Of a stretch of 5,644 nt of DNA, positions 1 through 3,997 are shown one piece after another. Position 1 is the stretch's first letter; the number at the start of each line of letters is the position of its first letter. Source of the DNA: Clostridia bacterium (GTDB lineage: Bacteria; Bacillota; Clostridia; Oscillospirales; Acutalibacteraceae); assembly GCA_900754145.1 (NCBI GenBank), contig CAAEBW010000345.1:1-5644 (forward strand). Direction: 5' to 3'. Under the pieces are notes generated by a model that saw only the letters and a list, made by a program, of their open reading frames with translations, did not search any database and was not told the origin of the DNA. The position numbers and the translations under genes were made by a program.

Positions 1-52
1 AAAATGCGAAAGAGCGACGGGCGAGGTTTCCCTCTACTCCCGCCGCCCTTTC
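1..52 (-). terminator. Terminator-like hairpin after the endolysin gene
   Basis: Inverted repeat of 14 bp (8-21 with 39-52), perfect except for two positions that form G-U pairs in the minus-strand transcript. Inside it is a second 4-bp stem (23-26 with 31-34) capped by a GAAA tetraloop. The 3' arm is followed by GCA and then at least four T on the sense strand, running off the window edge. It is placed 21 nt after the amidase stop, where the lysis operon would be expected to end. The short visible T-run limits confidence. Confidence 0.55.
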
Positions 53-73
53 TGTATATGAATTTAAGGAGGA

Positions 74-1075
74 CTATTTAAGCAACTCGTTTACACGCTT
101 TTGTACGGCTACGGCGTCGTAGCCCGCTGCCTTGAGTCTTTGTTTACGAGTTGCGCCGTTGCCCCATTTACCCGCTATAACCTCGCGGGCTATTTCGTCA
201 ACGGACTTTTTAGCGGGTGCCTCTGTAGCGACGGCGGTACCGCCCTTTGTGGTAATGTAGGTGTCGTAGCCCGCTGCTTTGAGTTTCTTTTCCATAGCGT
301 CGGCGTTAGCCTTAACGCTGTAGGCTCCTACTTGTACCTTGTAAAGGTTTCCGCTCTGTACGATATAGGTATCAAAGCCCGCTGCCTTGAGCTTTTCGGC
401 AAGAGCGTTAGCGTTAGCTTTCTTGCTGAAAGCTCCCGTCTGCACTCTGTAAAGAGTCTTTGCGGGCTCGGCGGGTGTTTCGGGCTTTGTTTTCTCGGCG
501 GCGAGCTTTGCTTTTACTGCCGCGCGGAACATATCCATAGTGTACGAGTGTTTACTCCACCAATTATCGGGGTCGCCGTGGTTACTGCCGTAGCCTTTGG
601 CGTGAGCCTCTTTGTGGCTTACTATTTTATCAACCGACAAATTATATTTTTTGCATAGGTAAACGCAATACTCAATAGCAACATCTCGTACCGCCTCAAA
701 ATATGCCTTGTCCGTCAGCCCGTCCTCGCACATTTCAAACTGAATATATGCGGGGTTATAGTTATAGGAGCCTTTGGAGCCGCTGCCAACGCCCCAACAA
801 CAATAATTGTACGGTAGAATATTGGCGACTCTTACTTTTTTATCTTTATCATATCCGATAAAAGAGTGTACGCATACCTTGCGTCCTATAACGGACGCGG
901 GGTTATTCCAATGGTTGCCGTACTGATTTACGCCCACCTCGTCGGGAGCGTCTACATAGCGTTTTAAATACGGGTTATTTGCTCCCGTGCTATGTACCAC
1001 AATTCCCGCGGGCGTCATTTTGTCCGCGGCTTTGTAGCAATCGTTTTTAACTGCATAAGCTGTAATAATATTCAT
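74..1075 (-). CDS. Endolysin: N-acetylmuramoyl-L-alanine amidase with SPOR and CW_7-like wall-binding modules
   Basis: 333-residue lysin that would cleave the MurNAc-L-Ala amide bond. Residues about 1-180 form an Amidase_2/PGRP-type catalytic domain: IVVHSTG with likely Zn ligand His28, IQFEMCED around 111-118, and SHKEAH followed by SNHGDPDNWW (154-173), where His154 and Asp168 are candidate remaining Zn ligands. A Pro/Glu/Lys linker (192-206) follows. Residues about 208-276 form a SPOR-type domain of two similar halves (LYRVQTGAFSKKANA and LYKVQVGAYSVKANA, each followed by a KLKAAGxDTYI segment). Residues about 290-333 match the CW_7 (Cpl-7 lysozyme) repeat (SVDEIAREVIAGKWGNG, RLKAAGYD, VQKRVNELL). 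There is no signal peptide, consistent with holin-dependent export. The ATG has a GGAGG site about 9 nt upstream. Confidence 0.93.
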   Translation of the reverse strand: MNIITAYAVKNDCYKAADKMTPAGIVVHSTGANNPYLKRYVDAPDEVGVNQYGNHWNNPASVIGRKVCVHSFIGYDKDKKVRVANILPYNYCCWGVGSGSKGSYNYNPAYIQFEMCEDGLTDKAYFEAVRDVAIEYCVYLCKKYNLSVDKIVSHKEAHAKGYGSNHGDPDNWWSKHSYTMDMFRAAVKAKLAAEKTKPETPAEPAKTLYRVQTGAFSKKANANALAEKLKAAGFDTYIVQSGNLYKVQVGAYSVKANADAMEKKLKAAGYDTYITTKGGTAVATEAPAKKSVDEIAREVIAGKWGNGATRKQRLKAAGYDAVAVQKRVNELLK

Positions 1076-1079
1076 TGTT

Positions 1080-1361
1080 TTATTCCTCCGTGATTGTTTC
1101 GTCGTCGGTTAGGGTGCTATTAGCTTTGAGTTCGGCTAAATACTCGTCCGCCTGGATAGCCTCGGGGGTAAAGCTGTTGTTTTTCCACCAAGCCCACAAA
1201 GTAGCCGCTACCGTGGCGGCAGCAGATAGCCAGGCGTACAGCTCCTCCTCTGCAAAGGGCAGAGGGTTTTTGCCGCTCATTGTCAAAAAGGTATTAACCA
1301 AAGTAACAAAAAGCACAATAGCTCTTATAATGGTTTCCGTAGGTATTTTCTTTCTCTGCAT
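1080..1361 (-). CDS. Phage holin, phi-LC3-like family
   Basis: 93-residue inner-membrane protein that would form lesions letting the endolysin reach peptidoglycan. Two hydrophobic segments are visible: about 10-28 (TIIRAIVLFVTLVNTFLTM) and about 42-59 (AWLSAAATVAATLWAWW). They are joined by the linker GKNPLPFAEEELY and followed by the family hallmark WWKNNSFT (58-65) and an acidic C-terminus. Size and motif order match the phi-LC3 holin family. A GGAGG site lies 9 nt before the start. The endolysin ATG follows the stop by 4 nt, the standard holin-lysin pairing. Confidence 0.9.
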   Translation of the reverse strand: MQRKKIPTETIIRAIVLFVTLVNTFLTMSGKNPLPFAEEELYAWLSAAATVAATLWAWWKNNSFTPEAIQADEYLAELKANSTLTDDETITEE

Positions 1362-1363
1362 TA

Positions 1364-1657
1364 TTATTCGCCTCCTTTTATTTCGTCAATTCTATGGTGC
1401 GCTTGTTTACAAGATTCCTCGCACCTGGTAATACGCTCGTTATAGCTTTCGAGCGTGTGGTGCGTTTCTCGGCTATCCCGTTTCAAGTCGTCTACACCCG
1501 CTTTTATATAGCCCACATCTGATATAAGCACGCCGTCGCTTTTTGCCTCGGCTTTGGTGTCGGCTTTATCTCTTTGCCGAAATGTAAGCCAAGAAAAAAC
1601 AAGGGATATTGCCATACCCGCGAGCGTGCATAATAGATTTATTGCAAATTCACTCAT
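1364..1657 (-). CDS. Phage membrane protein, one TM helix plus coiled coil (XhlA-like layout)
   Basis: 97 residues. One hydrophobic helix near the N-terminus (about 5-25, FAINLLCTLAGMAISLVFSW) is followed by a basic stretch (FRQRDKADTKAEAK). After that comes a hydrophilic, probably coiled-coil region (VGYIKAGVDDLKRDSRETHHTLESYNERI) with two Cys and a HHRIDEIK end. Proteins of this layout commonly sit just before holins in Firmicutes phages and resemble XhlA-type lysis accessory proteins, but I cannot assign the family firmly. An AAGGAG site lies 9 nt before the ATG. The stop is 2 nt from the holin start, so it is part of the lysis operon. Confidence 0.7.
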   Translation of the reverse strand: MSEFAINLLCTLAGMAISLVFSWLTFRQRDKADTKAEAKSDGVLISDVGYIKAGVDDLKRDSRETHHTLESYNERITRCEESCKQAHHRIDEIKGGE

Positions 1658-1669
1658 AACGCATACTCC

Positions 1670-1852
1670 TTAATTGTATTCTTTGTTAATGAGGTCAAGC
1701 TCGAGGGTGGCTGTATCTCTCATTTGTTGTAATTCCTCGGCTACCTGGTCGGCAATTTCAGCTTGTGCGAGAGCCTCGGTTTGTTTTTGGATAATGTCGG
1801 CTTGTAGTCGTGTTACATCACATAACCGCTCTATAACCTCAATTAAGCTCAT
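1670..1852 (-). CDS. Small coiled-coil hypothetical phage protein
   Basis: 60 residues, acidic and Gln/Ala/Leu-rich, with heptad-like spacing through most of its length (IERLCDVTRLQADIIQKQTEAL, then EIADQVAEELQQMRD). This suggests one long helix or coiled coil; there is no signal or membrane segment. I do not recognise a family. The reading frame is credible because a GGAGG (1862-1866) sits 9 nt before ATG and it overlaps the previous gene's end by 14 nt, which suggests translational coupling. It lies between tail and lysis genes, where small tail or holin-accessory proteins are common; its role is unknown. Confidence 0.65.
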   Translation of the reverse strand: MSLIEVIERLCDVTRLQADIIQKQTEALAQAEIADQVAEELQQMRDTATLELDLINKEYN

Positions 1853-2216
1853 TTTCGGAGCCCTCCTCGTTAGGAGGTGTCGGAAATTTAATGTTAAACG
1901 GAAAACCCGCTTGCTCGGGTAAGTCCCTCAACGCCTGGCGGTATTTCGCCCAAGCTCCCGAAAAGATAGCGGCGAGCGAGGCTATAAACTTTGTGGCGCT
2001 TGCTGTTTCGAGTCCGAGTCTATCAAGCGACATTTCGGCGTCGCATTTTTCGAGCAGCTTATTTCGGAGAGCTCGAGCACATATTGCCGCCTCCTCCTCG
2101 TTACCGTCAGCGCAAGCTCTTTCGTAAGCAGTTCGTAAGGTTTCCTCGAGTCCCGCTTTTTGTGCGTTAGCCATAGCCTCCGCTTGAGCAAGGCGTTTGT
2201 AAATGTCTTTCTGCAT
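1839..2216 (-). CDS. Phage tail assembly chaperone-like protein
   Basis: 125 residues. The N-terminal half is a charged helix (KRLAQAEAMANAQKAGLEETL). The C-terminal motif WAKYRQALRDLPEQAGFPFNIKFP (about residues 89-112) closely resembles the W-x-YRQALRD-PEQ-GFP-WP ending of small phage tail-fibre/tail-assembly chaperones, which help fold or trimerise the fibre encoded upstream. It starts inside the RT gene with a strong GGAGGA (2225-2230) 8 nt before ATG, so translation does not depend on the RT. It probably serves the VR-bearing protein, from which the DGR cassette separates it. The function is a family-level inference. Confidence 0.65.
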   Translation of the reverse strand: MQKDIYKRLAQAEAMANAQKAGLEETLRTAYERACADGNEEEAAICARALRNKLLEKCDAEMSLDRLGLETASATKFIASLAAIFSGAWAKYRQALRDLPEQAGFPFNIKFPTPPNEEGSENELN

Positions 2217-3240
2217 TTGCTTTGTCCTCCAATTCCTTGTAAAATTTAATCATTTTTTGCCGCTCGTGGTATGTATCTCCGCGGGCAGCATTTGCAAGGT
2301 AAGAAACAAGCGACTCGCGAGCCGTTCCAGGTGCATACTCGCCGCTTTGCTCTTTGGCTATTAGCTTTTTGAGCTTGCGGCGTTGCTTGCCGTGTTTCTT
2401 TTTGCTCATTTTGCGTATTATCGCGCCCGAGTCGGTAACGATAAAACGCCATTGCAACATTTTTACGCCTTGTCGGAGAGGGTATAGAGTAGTTTTGCCG
2501 TTGAGTTGTAACCCAAGAGCGTTTAACTTTTCCTCTATCTCCGCTCGGCAATGCTGTAAAAATGCTTTATCGGAGTGGACTAATATAAAATCGTCCATAT
2601 ACCGTATATAATGCTTGACTCGTAGCCGTTCTTTAATATAGTGGTCGAGGTCGTCAAGGACGGCAAGAGCTACAAGCTGCGATACCTGGGAGCCGAGCCC
2701 CAAGCCAATATCTCCGAAAGAGTCTACAATTTCGCAAGCTCTATAGGCTATTTGCTCGTCCTTAACCCTCTTGCAGATAGCCGCTTTTGCTATATCGTGT
2801 CTTATGCTTTGGAAATAATGGTGTATATCGCATTTAAGCACCCACCCGTCGCACCCGTTCTCGTTATAATAACGGCGGAGGTGCGCCGTAAGTCTGTTTA
2901 AAGTGTAATCGACTCCGCGCCCGCGTAAGCAAGCGCAATTATCGGTTATAAAAGATTTTGTTATTTGTTCATAAAACCCGTTGTCGCATAGCGAGCGTTG
3001 AAATTGTCGGTCTTTTAACCGAGTTGCTACTATTTCGCGGCGCTTTGGCTCGTAAATAGTAAAGTGTTGGTATCGGTCAATTTTGTATTTACCGTTTAAT
3101 AGGCTCTGTCGTAGGCGGTATGTATTCTTTAAGGCGTTACCCTCATAGCCTACGGTGCTATCTTTCCAACGGATATTACGGCAGCTTTGCTTTAAGCCTT
3201 TATAAAGGCTATCAAAAGAAATAACTTGCTCGTATGACAT
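2167..3240 (-). CDS. DGR reverse transcriptase
   Basis: 357-residue group-II-intron-like RT that copies TR RNA into adenine-mutated cDNA. Visible motifs in order: template-contact region (YRLRQSLLNGKY about 41-52, then an R-rich segment with RDRQF-like RLKDRQF about 74-80); catalytic Asp138 in KCDIHHYF; LGSQVSQ at 182-188, which fits the DGR-specific [IVL]GxxxSQ motif in place of the usual QG signature; YMDD at 214-217 with the catalytic Asp pair; LNGKTTLYPL about 246-255 and the WRF segment about 264-266; and a Lys/Arg-rich tail from about 277. There is no maturase or endonuclease domain, as expected. The ATG at 3238-3240 is the only reasonable start, since an in-frame stop lies about 30 nt upstream, but it lacks a clear ribosome site. 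The last 50 nt overlap the next gene. Confidence 0.95.
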   Translation of the reverse strand: MSYEQVISFDSLYKGLKQSCRNIRWKDSTVGYEGNALKNTYRLRQSLLNGKYKIDRYQHFTIYEPKRREIVATRLKDRQFQRSLCDNGFYEQITKSFITDNCACLRGRGVDYTLNRLTAHLRRYYNENGCDGWVLKCDIHHYFQSIRHDIAKAAICKRVKDEQIAYRACEIVDSFGDIGLGLGSQVSQLVALAVLDDLDHYIKERLRVKHYIRYMDDFILVHSDKAFLQHCRAEIEEKLNALGLQLNGKTTLYPLRQGVKMLQWRFIVTDSGAIIRKMSKKKHGKQRRKLKKLIAKEQSGEYAPGTARESLVSYLANAARGDTYHERQKMIKFYKELEDKANAERHLQTPCSSGGYG

Positions 3241-3386
3241 AAAATGTAGGCGGACGCATATAAAAGGACTACCCCGTAAGGTACCTTTGTCGCCCGCAAT
3301 ATTCCCTCCTGTCGGAGGTAGGACGGTTACTCCTTGTGTGAGTTGCGCTGCTTTGGTCTAATGACTACTTGATACGGGCTATTCTC
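3241..3386 (-). ncRNA. TR-RT spacer, likely 3' part of the DGR template RNA
   Basis: This 146-nt stretch between TR and the RT start has no convincing ORF. Its length is close to the roughly 140-nt spacer that, in the Bordetella phage DGR, is part of the template RNA, binds RT-Avd and supplies the cDNA priming site. Local inverted repeats are visible: a 6-bp pair (3337-3342 with 3384-3389) that closes right at the TR end, and a 5-bp stem (3305-3309 with 3314-3318) with a sense loop GACA. The RNA role is inferred from position and length. Confidence 0.55.
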
Positions 3387-3515
3387 ACAATCGGGGGCGA
3401 CTCCGTTAGCGTTGTTCGCGTTGTTGTTGTTCAACGCTCCCGAGGTATTCACATTGCGCTCGTTGTTCGCGTTCCCAGGGTTAGGGGAACGGAGCCAAGA
3501 GTTGCGCGCCGAGCC
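3387..3515 (-). repeat. DGR template repeat (TR)
   Basis: Non-coding donor copy of VR in the avd-RT gap, beginning 26 nt after the avd stop. Read in the VR frame on the sense strand it has 33 adenines among 129 nt. Many sit in 14 AAY (Asn) codons, including a run of four consecutive AAC codons followed by two more pairs or singles. Sixteen of the 33 adenines differ in VR; only one of the 96 other positions does. In DGRs the TR RNA is copied by an RT that misincorporates opposite adenine, and the cDNA then replaces VR while TR itself is unchanged. Confidence 0.96.
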
Positions 3516-3541
3516 AAAAATATAGCAACCGCCCTACATAA

Positions 3542-3952
3542 TTATTTTGTTGTATACTTTTCTTTATCGGACTTTATCCAGGCTTTTAATAGGTCGTCTG
3601 TTTGTAGTATTAACCCCGTCCAAAATTCTACTTGTTTGCCCGAAATATAGCCCGCGTCGTATGCGTCGTCTATTAAATCTAATAGAGCGTCGAGGTGTGC
3701 GTGGGCTTGTACTTGCTCCATACGGCGGTAATTGTACTCCTCGGCGTTTGTTACATATACCGAGTTAGCGTGCCGTATGCAAATACAAGCCTCGCGTATT
3801 TCGTTTACAATCGGGTAGGCATAAAGCCAACGGGTGCTCTTTGGAAAGTTCTTTTCCGATTTTACAATCGTTAAAGAATATTTCTTGAGCTCCCGAGCTT
3901 TATTTAATACTTGTAACTTGCCCTCGCCTCTGTCGCCTTTTCTAACGCTCAT
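3542..3952 (-). CDS. avd: DGR accessory variability determinant (Avd-like four-helix bundle protein)
   Basis: 136-residue protein that looks almost wholly helical after a basic N-terminus (MSVRKGDRGEGK), close to the size of the Bordetella phage Avd. Family-like features include FPKSTRWLYAYPI near residue 37, IRHANSVYVTNAEEYNYRR in the middle, and the late helix ISGKQVEFWTGLI ending in LLKAWIKSDK. In known DGRs Avd forms a basic pentameric barrel that binds the RT and the TR RNA and is needed for mutagenic cDNA synthesis. The start has a good GGAGG site (3959-3963) 6 nt upstream. The gene lies 45 nt after the target stop and ends 26 nt before TR, the usual cassette position. The identification rests on pattern plus context. 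Confidence 0.85.
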   Translation of the reverse strand: MSVRKGDRGEGKLQVLNKARELKKYSLTIVKSEKNFPKSTRWLYAYPIVNEIREACICIRHANSVYVTNAEEYNYRRMEQVQAHAHLDALLDLIDDAYDAGYISGKQVEFWTGLILQTDDLLKAWIKSDKEKYTTK

Positions 3953-3970
3953 ATAATACCTCCGTTTTTA

Positions 3971-3988
3971 CCGCCTCTACCGAGGCGG
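3971..3988 (-). other. DGR hairpin/cruciform with GRNA tetraloop downstream of VR
   Basis: Perfect 7-bp inverted repeat (3971-3977 with 3982-3988). In the sense orientation it reads CCGCCTC, loop GGTA, GAGGCGG. It starts 9 nt after the target-gene stop codon. Stems of about 7-10 bp with 4-nt GRNA loops just downstream of VR are known in phage DGRs and promote homing-site recognition; GGTA fits GRNA. No U-run follows, and the next motif is the avd ribosome site, so it is unlikely to be a terminator. Confidence 0.8.
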
Positions 3989-3997
3989 ATATTTCGA

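Noticed and set aside
101..658. Plus-strand open frame opposite the endolysin
   Set aside because: Antisense shadow of a gene with clear amidase, SPOR and CW_7 motifs; no independent coding evidence.
2167..3240. Reverse transcriptase as a group II intron maturase, retron or abortive-infection RT
   Set aside because: It has no maturase or HNH domain and no retron msr/msd. The TR/VR pair with adenine-specific changes and the adjacent Avd-like gene settle it as a DGR RT.
3511..3570. Possible promoter (TTGCTATATTTTT region) driving the TR RNA
   Set aside because: It is AT-rich with a TATATT-like element, but there is no convincing -35 box at proper spacing; co-transcription with avd is equally likely.
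3369..3650. Plus-strand open frame across TR and the avd end
   Set aside because: Its low-complexity Val/Arg-rich translation comes from reading the TR AAC codons in reverse; the TR is non-coding by comparison with VR.
3971..3988. Hairpin after the target gene as a rho-independent terminator
   Set aside because: No T-run follows on the sense strand and the avd ribosome site comes directly after; the DGR GRNA hairpin reading fits better.
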